A stretch of 64,000 bases of DNA from Streptomyces sp. PKU-EA00015 (GCF_013387495.1 NZ_JABZEE010000034.1:62001-126000); one strand, 5' to 3'. Numbered from the stretch's first letter, positions 34,722 through 43,455 are shown. The notes: generated by a model not told the origin, from the sequence alone. A program made the numbers and translations.

Positions 34722-35693
34722 ATGGCCCTGTTCGATCTCCCGCTCGACGAGCTGCGCAGGTACCGCAGCGCCTCCGCCGAACCGGCGGACTTCGACGCGT
34801 TCTGGACGAAGACGCTGGAGGAGTCCCGCGCCCACGCCCTCGGCGCGCGCTTCGAGCCCGTCGCGACCGGTCTGACGTCGGTGGAGGTCCACGACGTGAC
34901 CTTCGCCGGATTCGGGGGCCACCCGGTGAAGGGCTGGCTGGTGCTGCCCGCCGGGACCGCCGAACCGGTGCCGGTGGTCGTGGAGTTCCTCGGCTACGGC
35001 GGCGGACGCGGACTGCCCCACACCCATCTGCTGTGGGCGTCGGCGGGTCTCGCACACTTCGTCATGGACACCCGCGGGCAGGGCAGCGGCTGGACGAACG
35101 GCAGCACACCGGACCCGGTGGGCAGCGGGCCCGCCTTCCCCGGCTACCTAACGAGGGGTATCGAGGACCCGCACGAGTTCTACTACCGGCGAGTGTTCAC
35201 CGACGCCGTACGCGCGGTCGAGGCGGCGCGCTCGCATCCGCTGACGGACGCCTCCAGGACGGCGGCCGTCGGCGTGAGCCAGGGCGGCGGCATCGCGCTC
35301 GCGGTGGGCGGCCTGGTGCCGGATCTCGCGGCCGTCGCCCCGGACGTGCCGTTCCTGTGCGACTTCCCTCGTGCCACGACGCTGACCGACCGTGACCCCT
35401 ACCGGGAGGTCGGCAACTACCTGCGGACCCATCGCGGCCGAAGCGAGCAGGCGGCGCGCACCCTCGCGTACTTCGACGGGGTCCACTTCGCGGCGCGAGG
35501 GCGTGCCCCGGCGCTCTTCTCGGCGGCGCTGGAGGACCAGACGTGCCCGCCGTCGACGGTGTTCGCCGCCTTCAACGCCTATGCCCACGAGGACAAGCGG
35601 ATCGAGGTCTACGACTTCAACGACCACGAGGGCGGCGGCCCGCACCAGGAGGCCGCCCAACTGGCCTGGCTGCCGGGCGCGTTGAGGCGGTGA
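34722..35693 (+). CDS. acetylxylan esterase / cephalosporin-C deacetylase family (CE7, AXE1)
   Basis: The ATG at 34722 (with AAGGTGG upstream) gives 323 residues. Diagnostics of CE7 are MDTRGQGSGW (RGQ motif), the nucleophile GVSQGGG and the final His in DHEGGG (HE motif); PHTHLLWASAGLAHFVMD also fits. No signal peptide is present, so it deacetylates imported acetylated xylo-oligosaccharides or similar compounds in the cytoplasm. It is divergent from the CBM35-GH5 enzyme and probably co-regulated, which links both to plant cell wall use. Confidence 0.95.
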   Translation: MALFDLPLDELRRYRSASAEPADFDAFWTKTLEESRAHALGARFEPVATGLTSVEVHDVTFAGFGGHPVKGWLVLPAGTAEPVPVVVEFLGYGGGRGLPHTHLLWASAGLAHFVMDTRGQGSGWTNGSTPDPVGSGPAFPGYLTRGIEDPHEFYYRRVFTDAVRAVEAARSHPLTDASRTAAVGVSQGGGIALAVGGLVPDLAAVAPDVPFLCDFPRATTLTDRDPYREVGNYLRTHRGRSEQAARTLAYFDGVHFAARGRAPALFSAALEDQTCPPSTVFAAFNAYAHEDKRIEVYDFNDHEGGGPHQEAAQLAWLPGALRR

Positions 35694-35754
35694 CGGGACG
35701 GCCACAGGCGGGGCCCTCTTGACCGGACCGGGCACCCTCCCTAACGTGCCGTAG

Positions 35755-35764
35755 AAAGCGCTTG
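35755..35764. promoter_or_regulatory. LacI-type operator candidate AAAGCGCTTG
   Basis: The palindromic core AAGCGCTT (35756-35763) within GTAGAAAGCGCTTGCCC is typical of LacI-family sites. It is about 50 bases upstream of the cupin gene. Confidence 0.4.
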
Positions 35765-35811
35765 CCCAACCGGCCGCCCGCGCACCCCGTACTCCCCCGA
35801 GGAGGCCCGAG

Positions 35812-36579
35812 ATGAACCCTCCCGGTGCAGCCGCCGTGTACGACGGCCTGCCCGGCGGGATCGGCGTGTCCCGCCTGCGCGTGTACGACTGGCCGGCAGC
35901 GGACGGTCTGCGCGGCGGAACGCCCCATCTGCACCTGACCTGTTCGGAGGGGTACGCCGTGACCGGAGGGCGCGGCGCGGTGCAGACGCTGGCCGCCTCC
36001 GGGTTCGAGGAGACGCCGCTCGCTCCCGGCGCCCTGGTCTGGTTCACGCCCGGCACGATCCACCGGCTGGTCAACGAGGGCGATCTGACCATCGTCGTCC
36101 TCATGCAGAACTGCGGTCTGCCGGAGGCCGGTGACGCGGTGCTCACCCTGCCGCCGCCGTACCTGGCCGACCCGGCCCGCTACCGGGCGACCGTCGCCCT
36201 GCCGCCGACCGCCTCCGAGGAGGAGCTCGCCACGGCCGCCCGGCGCCGCCGCGACCTGGCGATCGAGGGCTTCACCGCGCTGCGCGCGGCGGCTGCGGCC
36301 GGGGACCCTGAGCCGCTGGCCGCGTTCCATCGGGCGGCGGCCTCCCTGGTGCGCCCGCTCGCGGGCCGCTGGCGCGAGCGGTGGCTGACGGGTGCCGCGG
36401 CCGCGTCGGCCGCCACCGGCACACAGTTGGCGCGCCTGGAACGGGGCGACGCCCGCTACCTCGCGGACGCCGTCGTACGGGCGGAACGACCCGCGGCACG
36501 CGGCCGGTTCGGCATGTGCGGCCGCCTCGACGTGTACGACGCAGAGCCCGCAGACGTACGCGACGCGCGGCCCGCATGA
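35812..36579 (+). CDS. cupin-domain protein
   Basis: The ATG follows GAGGAGGCCCGAG and gives 255 residues. Residues about 20-110 hold a single cupin: TPHLHLTCSEGYAVTGGRGAVQTL (two His plus Glu of motif 1) and LVWFTPGTIHRLVNEGDLTIVVLMQN (motif 2 with His). The rest is helical (EEELATAARRRRDLAIEGFTAL) and of unknown fold. It could be a sugar isomerase, epimerase-like or sensor protein; a LacI-like site upstream and the nearby glycosidases point to carbohydrate metabolism, as an inference. Monocistronic. Confidence 0.8.
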   Translation: MNPPGAAAVYDGLPGGIGVSRLRVYDWPAADGLRGGTPHLHLTCSEGYAVTGGRGAVQTLAASGFEETPLAPGALVWFTPGTIHRLVNEGDLTIVVLMQNCGLPEAGDAVLTLPPPYLADPARYRATVALPPTASEEELATAARRRRDLAIEGFTALRAAAAAGDPEPLAAFHRAAASLVRPLAGRWRERWLTGAAAASAATGTQLARLERGDARYLADAVVRAERPAARGRFGMCGRLDVYDAEPADVRDARPA

Positions 36580-36849
36580 GGCCGGCCCGGGGGGTCGGTC
36601 CACTGAGCCGGGGCGCGGGCGCGGGCCGGAGGGCGGCCGGCGGTGTCCCGGCAGTCCCCGGGACGGCGGCCCACGCGACGGTGAGCCGCCGGCACGTGGG
36701 CGCATCGAACCAGTCGCCGCCCAGCGCATGCGGCGCGTTCACAGGAGGGAGCGCGAGGACACCTCCCGTACGGTTCCCGAGGCCAGTCCCCGCGGCAACA
36801 GGCTGCGCGGCAACGCCCAGGCGCACCCCGCGTTCGGACGTGGCGAGGA
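36580..36849. other. non-coding / decayed stretch between the cupin gene and GntR remnant
   Basis: No gene with family similarity, ribosome site or terminator could be supported here on either strand. Together with the two relics that follow, it looks like a decaying segment. Confidence 0.4.
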
Positions 36850-37074
36850 TCAGATGACGCCGCGGATCGCCGCCTCGAACCCTTCGACGTGGCCCGCGGC
36901 GAGGGCTGCGGCCTTCTCCGCATCGCGGTCGATGACGGCGCGCAGCAGCGGCCCGTGCTCGTGCACGTGACCCGCCAGATCCGGCAGGCGGTCGATGAAC
37001 AGACACCAGATCCGCGTGGCCAGGTTGTCGTACCTGACCAGGGTCCGCACGGTGCTGGCCCAGGGCTGTGCCAT
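36850..37074 (-). pseudogene. 3' remnant of a GntR/FCD-type regulator
   Basis: The readable segment is the last 70-75 residues of an FCD effector domain: TVRTLVRYDNLATRIWCLFI, LAGHVHEHGPLLRAVIDRDA and EKAAALAAGHVEGFEAAIRG. The N-terminal winged helix and the first half of the FCD domain are missing; upstream sequence has no similarity. It lies back to back with the sdaA relic, so both could come from one lost metabolic locus. Confidence 0.65.
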
Positions 37075-37260
37075 CGATCTGGATCCGCGGGTGACGCCCG
37101 TCGGTTCGTGCCTGACAACGGTGCTGGCGCAGGCTCCGATCACCCTTGTCGTGCGGGGTGAAGGAGCTTCCAGCGTGTGGCTGATGGTCCGCTCCTCGTT
37201 CGCGTCCTACCTTGCCACCTGGCTCGTCGACGCCTGCACGGAATACCGGGGAGACACCGG

Positions 37261-37567
37261 ATGAGCATCAGTGTCTTCGACATGTTCAAGGTCGGCATCG
37301 GGCCCTCCAGCTCCCACACCGTGGGCCCGATGCGCGCGGCACGCTCCTTCGTGTACGCGCTGGAGCAGGACGGCCTGCTGGCGGAGACGAGCCGCGTCCA
37401 TGTCGAGCTGTTCGGCTCGCTGGGCGCCCACCGGGCACGGCCATGGCAGTGTGAAGGCCGTCGTCCAGCCTGACGTGCGATCCGGTCGGCGGTCTGGTCC
37501 AGATCCCCTGTATCGAACGCAACGCGGTGGCCTCCCTGAAGGCAACCGGACCGTGGTCTTCAGCTGA
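37261..37567 (+). pseudogene. sdaA: internally deleted, frameshifted L-serine ammonia-lyase
   Basis: A proper start (GGGGAGACACCGG then ATG) opens MSISVFDMFKVGIGPSSSHT and GPMRAARSFVYAL, the N-terminus of iron-sulfur L-serine dehydratase. After FGSLGA the frame shifts by one base: TGHGHGSVKAVV continues in another frame from 37430. From 37476 a third frame encodes CDPVGGLVQIPCIERN, the cluster-binding region that normally lies near the C-terminus. About 320 of some 455 residues are lost. The protein cannot be active. Confidence 0.85.
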
Positions 37568-37584
37568 CGCTGCTGAGCCTCCCG

Positions 37585-38427
37585 CTACGCGGCCGGAGCC
37601 GCCGGTGCGGCGAGGAAGCGGTGCAGTGAGGTCTTCAGCGCGGCGACGAACGCCTCGCGGGTCGCCTCGTCGACGAGGTCCAGGGACAGGTACGGGTTGA
37701 GGTCCTCGAGTTCGACGAGCAGCAGTCGCAAGTCGCGGGTGCGGCAGGCGTCGACGCGCTGGATGCCGTGGTCGACGGTGTTCCAGGCGATGAAGCGCCG
37801 GGCGAAGTCGAGGTCGGCCGCGGTGGGTTCGTACGGCTCCAGGTCCCAGCGGCGGGCGGGGTCGGGGGCGTGGAGGGCGTACTGGAAGGTGTCGTCGACG
37901 AAGTAGAAGGAGACCTCGTAGAGGAAGTCGACGCGCGGCTGTATCAGCACGTCGCCGCGTATGAGGCCGGGGAGCTGCTCGGCGTCCGCGAAGTGGAGGC
38001 CGATGGAGTCGGCGCCGGCCCTGGGCTTGACGGCGTACGCGTCGCAGGCGGGCAGCAGGCCGAGGTCGTCGAGCCGGTCCACCGTGGGGATGACCGGGTA
38101 GCCGGCCCTGGTGAGGTCCAGCAGGTACTGCTTGCCCGCCATGTCGCCGCGTGCGGTCAGCGGGTTGTAGATCCGGGCGCCGGTCCTTGTGGCCTGCTCG
38201 CGGAAGGCGTCGTACGCGTCCTGGTAGTGCAGGACGGGCCCGCTGTTGCGCACCACGACACCGTCGAAGCCGTCCATCAGCGCGGCCGCGTCCGCCGGGT
38301 GGGCGAGGGCGAGGTCGAAGTCCTCGCGCAGCCGTGAGGACAGGTGGATGTCCTCGTCGCAGTACCGCCGTCCCTTGGCCGGGTAGGCGAGGTCGGTGAC
38401 GTACAGCAGGCGGGGCCTGGCGGACAC
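37585..38427 (-). CDS. ATP-grasp-like protein of unknown substrate
   Basis: The 280-residue cytoplasmic protein shows an N-terminal Rossmann-like domain (PRLLYVTDLAYPAKGRRYCDEDI, DGVVVRNSGPVL), then a central AGKQYLLDLTRAGYPVIPTV and YAVKPRAGADSIGL typical of ATP-binding lysine strands in ATP-grasp ligases. The C-terminal RLLLVELEDLNPYLSL carries the Glu/Asn pair that binds magnesium. It would join a carboxylate to an amine or thiol using ATP. No peptide-precursor or partner gene is next to it. It begins with an ATG-like GTG/ATG at 38427 and is monocistronic. Confidence 0.75.
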   Translation of the reverse strand: MSARPRLLYVTDLAYPAKGRRYCDEDIHLSSRLREDFDLALAHPADAAALMDGFDGVVVRNSGPVLHYQDAYDAFREQATRTGARIYNPLTARGDMAGKQYLLDLTRAGYPVIPTVDRLDDLGLLPACDAYAVKPRAGADSIGLHFADAEQLPGLIRGDVLIQPRVDFLYEVSFYFVDDTFQYALHAPDPARRWDLEPYEPTAADLDFARRFIAWNTVDHGIQRVDACRTRDLRLLLVELEDLNPYLSLDLVDEATREAFVAALKTSLHRFLAAPAAPAA

Positions 38428-38473
38428 GGGGCGGCTCCTGAGTTCGGTTGACCGTAAAACTACCCGGGTCCGG

Positions 38474-38965
38474 TCACAGGCGGTGCAGCAGGACCTCGGT
38501 CAGCACGCCGTCCGCCGCCCGCGCGGTCATGTACGTGTGGTGGGGCTGTCGCCTGCGGTCGGTCGGGGAGCCCGGGTTGAGGAGCCGCAGGCCGCCGGGG
38601 GCCGTGGTGTCCCACGGGATGTGGCTGTGGCCGAAGACCAGCACGTCGAGGTCCGGGAACCGCTCGGCGCAGCGCCGTTCGCGTCCGGCGGCGGGGCCTG
38701 TCTCGTGCACCACGCCGAACCGGAGACCGCCGAGCTCCGCGCGGGCCACCTCCGGCAGCCGGGCGCGCAACGCGTCGCCGTCGTTGTTGCCGTACACAGC
38801 GAGGAGGCGGGCGGAGCGGTCCTCAAGGAGGTCGAGGGTCGCGGTGTCGACCCAGTCGCCGGCGTGGATCACCACGTCGGCCTCCCCGACACGGGCCATC
38901 ACCTCGTCGGGAAGGCGGCGGGCGCGCCGGGGCACATGGGTGTCGGAGATCAGCAGCAGTCGCAT
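38474..38965 (-). CDS. metallophosphoesterase of the YfcE/MJ0936 family
   Basis: The ATG at 38965 with GGGAGG directly upstream gives 163 residues. Metal ligands are visible in order: LISDTHVP (DxH), VIHAGDWVD (GDxxD), VYGNNDG (GNxD), GVVHETG and VFGHSHIP (GHSH). Proteins of this small family are manganese-dependent phosphodiesterases or phosphatases acting on small esters in the cytoplasm; the natural substrate is unknown. It lies 46 bases after the ATP-grasp gene on the same strand. Confidence 0.92.
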   Translation of the reverse strand: MRLLLISDTHVPRRARRLPDEVMARVGEADVVIHAGDWVDTATLDLLEDRSARLLAVYGNNDGDALRARLPEVARAELGGLRFGVVHETGPAAGRERRCAERFPDLDVLVFGHSHIPWDTTAPGGLRLLNPGSPTDRRRQPHHTYMTARAADGVLTEVLLHRL

Positions 38966-39095
38966 GCCTCCCACCTTCCCGCCGTCGGCGCCGGGTGAGC
39001 ACATGGCCGCGCCGGGCGCCGCCCTGACGTGGTGTCAGAGCAGGCGCCCGGCGCGATTCCCTCTGCAATCGAAGCCGCGAATTGCGGGGCTACGG

Positions 39096-39881
39096 TCAGT
39101 ACGGACCGTTCACGTTGTCGATGGAGCCGTACCTGGCTGCGGCGTAGTTGCACGCGGCGGTGATGTTCGCGACCGGGTCGTAGCTGTCGAACGGCGTGCC
39201 GGGCACGTGGTAGGCCCGGAACGTGGGGTCGATCACCTGGAGAAGGCCCTTGGAGGGCGTTCCGTTCACCGCGTTGATGTCCCAGTTGTTGATCGCCAGC
39301 GGATTTCCGGAGGACTCACGCATGATGTTCCGGTGGATTCCCTCGTAGGTGCCGGGAATTCCGTGCTTGGCCATGATGTCGAGCGATTCCTTGATCCAGC
39401 CGTCGAGATCATTGGAATACGTCTTGGCCTTGGCGGGCTTCGCGGCCGGGGCCTTCTTCGCCACCGGCGTGGTGCGGGCCTCGGAGCGGTCGGCGCGGCC
39501 GGCGTCCGCGGCGCGGTCCGCGGGCTTGGCCTTGGCGCCGATGGTCAGCTTCAGGCCGGGGCGGATGAGCGCCGGGTCGGCGCCGATGTTCCGGCGGTTG
39601 TCGTTGTAGAGCTTCTTCCAGCCGCCGCTGAGGGAGTACTCCTCGGCGATCTCCGACAGGGAGTCGCCCGCGACGACGGTGTACGTCGCGGGGGCCTTCT
39701 TCGCCGCGGCGGGCGCCGTGACGGCGGCCTTCGCGGTCGCGGCCTGGGCCGGCTGCGCGGCACCGGCGGTGGTCGCGCCGAACAACGGCAGGGCGAGCGC
39801 GGCGCCGCCCGTGCCCGCGGCGACGAAGCCGCGGACGAGTCGGCCGGACTTGGGACGGCGGTGCTTACCCTTTGCAGGCAT
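39096..39881 (-). CDS. secreted LysM / SLT-type transglycosylase under riboswitch control
   Basis: The ATG at 39881 gives 261 residues: a signal peptide (GFVAAGTGGAALALPLFGATTAGAA), an Ala/Lys-rich stretch, a LysM domain (YTVVAGDSLSEIAEEYSLSGGWKKLYNDN, about 88-135), a basic linker, and a soluble-lytic-transglycosylase-like domain (about 178-260) with the catalytic Glu in IMRESSGNPLAINNWD and GLLQVIDPTFRAYH. It binds and cleaves peptidoglycan outside the cell, in growth, germination or resuscitation. The ydaO-type leader upstream ties its expression to cyclic di-AMP, as for other cell-wall hydrolases of Streptomyces. Confidence 0.93.
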   Translation of the reverse strand: MPAKGKHRRPKSGRLVRGFVAAGTGGAALALPLFGATTAGAAQPAQAATAKAAVTAPAAAKKAPATYTVVAGDSLSEIAEEYSLSGGWKKLYNDNRRNIGADPALIRPGLKLTIGAKAKPADRAADAGRADRSEARTTPVAKKAPAAKPAKAKTYSNDLDGWIKESLDIMAKHGIPGTYEGIHRNIMRESSGNPLAINNWDINAVNGTPSKGLLQVIDPTFRAYHVPGTPFDSYDPVANITAACNYAAARYGSIDNVNGPY

Positions 39882-39894
39882 GACGCATTCCTCT

Positions 39895-40075
39895 CCGTCG
39901 CCTGCGAGGTGAGCTGTCGGGTTCGGGCTGGAGATGCCCGGTCGCATGGTCGGTGCGACTTCACCCCGAGCCGTTCCGGTTTCCGGATCGGCGGCTTACC
40001 TGGGTCCCCCGCTCCTGCCGAACGTGAGTGTGGTCGGATTCCCGGACGGCGGCAGGATTCGGCGGTCCATCCGGA
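39895..40075 (-). ncRNA. ydaO-yuaA (cyclic di-AMP) riboswitch
   Basis: Read on the complementary strand, the 5' leader of the LysM gene contains in order the hallmark blocks of this class: CGCCGAATCCTG, CAGGAGCGGGGGACCCAGG (around 39999-40017), GGGGTGAAGTCG (39956-39967) and CCCGAACCCGACAGCTCACC (39908-39927), the last followed by TCGCAGG. The aptamer ends about 15 bases before the start codon region. Cyclic di-AMP binding normally turns expression off. Exact ends are approximate. Confidence 0.82.
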
Positions 40076-40502
40076 TTGCGGTGACCGTAAGCGAGAGCGG
40101 CCCGGCGGAACAAGCCCTGAATTCACAACCGCAATGCAAGACCGGAGAAAAGAGACGAAAATGACCTTCCTGATTTCCTGTCGGGAACTCAACTCTCTTT
40201 CCGCGCAAGGTGTCTGCGAAGCCTGCCCGCCACCCCGGGCATTCCGTCACGTGACCGACGTCACGAAACCGGCAATCAGGAAAACCCGTCGCACACTTCA
40301 TACGCAAACGGACATACAGGCAATGAAAGATAAACGCCCCATACCGGAAAGTCCGGCACTCCATTGAGTGCCAATAGTCCGTTTTCTTCTGTATGTAATG
40401 GCATCGCCCGCTTCGGGTACTCGGGCGTGGTGGCCGGGTGCACGGCGCCGCCCGTACGACGGCTGTAGGCCGCCCACCGGAGAGCAACGCGGGAGGACAA
40501 CG
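40076..40502. other. AT-richer intergenic region between riboswitch leader and alcohol dehydrogenase
   Basis: This 427-bp stretch is clearly less GC-rich than its neighbours and must contain the promoters of two divergent transcripts. TATGTAAT near 40393 could be a -10 for the plus-strand gene. A 68-codon open frame at 40161-40367 has only a distant GGAG and no similarity; it is not called. Confidence 0.5.
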
Positions 40503-41684
40503 ATGCGCGCACTGACATGGCAGGGCCGGCGGGACGTCCGGATCGAGACCGTCCCCGATCCCCGCATCACCGAGCCGAAGGATGTGATCGTCCGGGTGAC
40601 GTCCACCGGCATCTGCGGTTCGGATCTCCACCTCTACGAGGTCCTGGGCCCGTACCTCGACCCCGGTGACATCCTCGGCCACGAGCCCATGGGCATCGTG
40701 GAGGAGACCGGTCCCGAGGTGACGGCCCTCTCGGCCGGCGACCGCGTCGTCGTGCCGTTCAACGTCTCGTGCGGCGAGTGCTTCATGTGCGCCCAGGGCC
40801 TCCACTCGCAGTGCGAGACGACCCAGGTGCGGGACCGCGGCACGGGCGCGTCGCTGTTCGGCTACACGAAGCTGTACGGGCAGGTGCCCGGCGGGCAGGC
40901 CGAGTACCTGCGGGTGCCCTTCGGCGACACACTGCCGGTCAAGGTGCCCGAGGGGCCGCCGGACGAGCGTTTCGTCTACCTCTCGGACGTGCTGCCGACG
41001 GCGTGGCAGGCCGTGGAGTACGCGGACGTACCGCCCGGCGGGTCGCTGACCGTGCTCGGCCTCGGACCGATCGGCGACATGGCCTGCCGCGTGGCCCTGC
41101 ACCGGGGCGCGGGACTCGTGATCGGCATCGACCTCGTCCCCGAGCGGCTCGACCGGGCCGAGGCGCGGGGGGTGACGGTCCTCGACCTGCGCGAGCACGA
41201 CGAGGTCGCCGACGCGGTCCGCGACCTGACGGACGGCCGCGGCTCGGACGCGGTCATCGACGCCGTGGGGATGGAGGCCCACGGCGCACCGGTCGCCAGG
41301 GCGGGGCAGTGGGCGACCGGTCTGCTGCCCGGACGCGTGGCCCGGCTCGTCATGGAGCATGTCGGCGTGGACCGGCTGGAGGCGTTCTACACGGCCATCG
41401 ACGCGGTACGGCGCGGCGGCACGATCTCCCTGGCCGGGGTCTACGGCGGCATGGCGGATCCCGTGCCGATGCTCACCCTCTTCGACAAGCAGATCCAGCT
41501 CCGTATGGGGCAGGCCAATGTCCGGCGCTGGACGGACGACATCCTTCCGCTGCTGACGGACGCCGATCCGCTCGGCGTCGAGGGCTTCGCCACGCACACC
41601 TTGCCGCTGGAGAAGGGCCCCGAGGCGTACGCGACGTTCCAGGCCAAGGCCGACGGCATGATCAAGACCCTCCTGAAGCCCTAG
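40503..41684 (+). CDS. zinc-dependent alcohol/formaldehyde dehydrogenase (MDR superfamily)
   Basis: The ATG follows GCGGGAGGACAACG and gives 393 residues. Catalytic zinc residues are in ICGSDLHLYE (Cys) and GHEPMG (His-Glu); the structural zinc cysteines are CGECFMCAQGLHSQC. The nucleotide-binding fold is LTVLGLGPIGDMACRVAL with VIGIDLVPERLDRA. It matches the glutathione-independent formaldehyde dehydrogenase-like branch common in actinobacteria and would oxidise an alcohol or aldehyde with NAD. In Streptomyces and mycobacteria such genes sit in hypoxia/stress clusters, as here. Confidence 0.93.
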   Translation: MRALTWQGRRDVRIETVPDPRITEPKDVIVRVTSTGICGSDLHLYEVLGPYLDPGDILGHEPMGIVEETGPEVTALSAGDRVVVPFNVSCGECFMCAQGLHSQCETTQVRDRGTGASLFGYTKLYGQVPGGQAEYLRVPFGDTLPVKVPEGPPDERFVYLSDVLPTAWQAVEYADVPPGGSLTVLGLGPIGDMACRVALHRGAGLVIGIDLVPERLDRAEARGVTVLDLREHDEVADAVRDLTDGRGSDAVIDAVGMEAHGAPVARAGQWATGLLPGRVARLVMEHVGVDRLEAFYTAIDAVRRGGTISLAGVYGGMADPVPMLTLFDKQIQLRMGQANVRRWTDDILPLLTDADPLGVEGFATHTLPLEKGPEAYATFQAKADGMIKTLLKP

Positions 41685-41732
41685 CGACGCCGAAGCCGGG
41701 GCTCCGTGCGCGGCCGGCACGCTCCGCGCGGC

Positions 41733-42512
41733 TCAGCTCTGGCAGGCGGGACACCACACGGAGCGGCGGCCGCCGGTGCGGCCGGAGCTCAGCGGCCCCC
41801 GGCAGCGCGGGCACACCGGATCGCGGTCGTCCCGCCGTCCGGTGAGCCAGGTCCGCCGGGGCGGCACGCGCGCGGCCGGGACCGCGGACCGCAGGACCCG
41901 GCCCATCGCGGCGTGGATCCGGCGCAGTTCGGCCTCGTCCAGATCGCGCGCGGGGCGGCCGGGCGCCACCCCGGCGCGCCAGAGGATCTCGTCGCTCAGG
42001 AGGTTGCCGAGCCCGGCGAGCACCGACTGGTCCATCAGCACGTTCTTGACGGCGCCCCGCCGCCCGGCGACGCGCTCGAGGAACGTGTCCCGGGCCAGGC
42101 CGAGAGCGTCGGGCCCCAGGTCGCCGAGGACGTGTCCCACGCCCTCGTCGCTGCCGGCCAGGTGGACGCCCTGGAGCTTGCGCTGGTCGCGGTAGTGCAG
42201 CCTGCGGTCGTCGTCGAGCGTGAGCACGATCCGGTCGTGGTCCGCCACGGGGTCGCCGGGCGCTGCGGCCAGCAGCAGCCCCGTCATCCCGAAGTGCCAG
42301 ACGACGCGGGGTCCGTCGGTGGGTGCGACGAGCCATTTGCCGTGCCTCCAGGGCTCCTCCAGCCGCCGCCCCTCCAGTTCCTTCCGCAACCGCCGTACGG
42401 TCACCCCGCGCAGCACGCCCGGGTCGCGCACGTCGACCCTCCTGATCCGCCGGCCCGTGCCGCAGGAGCGCAGCACTTCGCGGAACCCTTCGACATCCGG
42501 CAGCTCGGGCAT
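41733..42512 (-). CDS. Fpg/Nei-family DNA glycosylase
   Basis: The ATG at 42512 (GAAGGG upstream) gives 259 residues. The N-terminus MPELPDVEGFREVL supplies the catalytic Pro2 and Glu3; LEEPWRHGKWLVA and VWHFGMTG have the conserved lysine and substrate strand; VLAGLGNLLSDEILWRAGV is the helix-two-turn-helix; the C-terminal zinc finger is CPRC...CPAC. It excises oxidised bases and nicks the strand. DVEGFRE instead of EVE/ETSRRGI places it with actinobacterial Fpg/Nei relatives (Nei2-like), not classical MutM. Confidence 0.9.
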   Translation of the reverse strand: MPELPDVEGFREVLRSCGTGRRIRRVDVRDPGVLRGVTVRRLRKELEGRRLEEPWRHGKWLVAPTDGPRVVWHFGMTGLLLAAAPGDPVADHDRIVLTLDDDRRLHYRDQRKLQGVHLAGSDEGVGHVLGDLGPDALGLARDTFLERVAGRRGAVKNVLMDQSVLAGLGNLLSDEILWRAGVAPGRPARDLDEAELRRIHAAMGRVLRSAVPAARVPPRRTWLTGRRDDRDPVCPRCRGPLSSGRTGGRRSVWCPACQS

Positions 42513-42750
42513 GCCCTTCTCCCTCGTCGGTCGCCCCCTGTACGACGCGCCCAGCGACCCCCGGGTACCCGCCGCACGGCCGGCATCCCAGCGGAGGGCC
42601 CGCCGGCCGGGGCCCATCCGGGGTGAAGGGGTCGCCACGTTCCCCCGCGTCCGCAGACGGGCCTCCCAAGACCTGCGCACGGGTGCCCTCGGGCGCGGCC
42701 GGGTGCTCCGGCCGGGGTGCGGCTGCTGCTGACCTGAGACGCGGCCCGCG

Positions 42751-43455
42751 TCAGCGGAAGTCCCACGGCGCCGGCGCATCGCGCACGAGGATGCGGCGGC
42801 CGGTGACCCGGTCGGGGGCGAGGACGATCCACAAATCCCGCTCGCCGCCCGCCCACGGCGCGCTGTACGCCTGCCGCTCCAGCTCTTGTACGGCGTCCTG
42901 GTCCGTGACCGACCGTGCCGCGCCGACGATCAGGACACTCCAGCCACGGCTGAACGCCTCGTCGATGTGGTCCACCTCGAAGGCGATCTCCTCGCCCGCC
43001 ACCTGTCCGGGCCGTGCCTCCCGGGAGGTCCGGAAGGCCACCTCGCCTTCGGTGACCAGGTAGTTGACCGGGAGGATCGCGGGCCCGTCCCGGCCCGCGA
43101 CGGCGATGCGCCCCACTCCGTGCGTACCGAGCAGCGCCCAGCACTCGTCCTCGGCCAGCTCCACCAGTTCGGGGCGGCGCGCGGCGCGCCCCGAGCCGGG
43201 CGGCGCGTCCGCGCCGCCTCCGGTCAGGGCGGTGACGGTGGTCTCCAGGGCGTCGGCCAGCCGCAGCAGGAAACCCATGCCCGGGGTCGCGGTCTGCTCC
43301 TCCAGGTACTCGATGTAACCGGGCGCGGATCCGGCCCGCAGCGCGACGTCCTCGCGGGACAGCCCGAGCTGCTGCCGGCGGGCGGCCACCCGGCGGCCGA
43401 TGTCGCCCTTCGACGGCCCCGCGGCCGGGCCTCCCGTCTGCGGTTTCTCGGCCAT
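42751..43455 (-). CDS. HTH-PNPOx fusion: XRE helix-turn-helix plus pyridoxamine-phosphate-oxidase-like flavin domain
   Basis: The ATG at 43455 gives 234 residues. Residues about 18-75 form an XRE-like HTH (IGRRVAARRQQLGLSREDVALRAGSAPGYIEYLE). Residues about 95-225 are a split-barrel PNPOx-like domain (WALLGTHGVGRIAVAGRDGPAILPVNYLV, VAFEVD-like strand, GWSVLIVGAAR), which in related mycobacterial proteins binds F420 or flavin. The protein could be a redox-sensing regulator or a reductase tethered to DNA. It is divergent from the CBS-domain gene and belongs to a stress-type gene set. Confidence 0.88.
   Translation of the reverse strand: MAEKPQTGGPAAGPSKGDIGRRVAARRQQLGLSREDVALRAGSAPGYIEYLEEQTATPGMGFLLRLADALETTVTALTGGGADAPPGSGRAARRPELVELAEDECWALLGTHGVGRIAVAGRDGPAILPVNYLVTEGEVAFRTSREARPGQVAGEEIAFEVDHIDEAFSRGWSVLIVGAARSVTDQDAVQELERQAYSAPWAGGERDLWIVLAPDRVTGRRILVRDAPAPWDFR

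Noticed and set aside
40161..40367. Small plus-strand frame of 68 codons in the AT-richer region upstream of the alcohol dehydrogenase
   Set aside because: The only purine-rich site is 14 bases from the ATG and no similarity or signal is visible; it may be chance.
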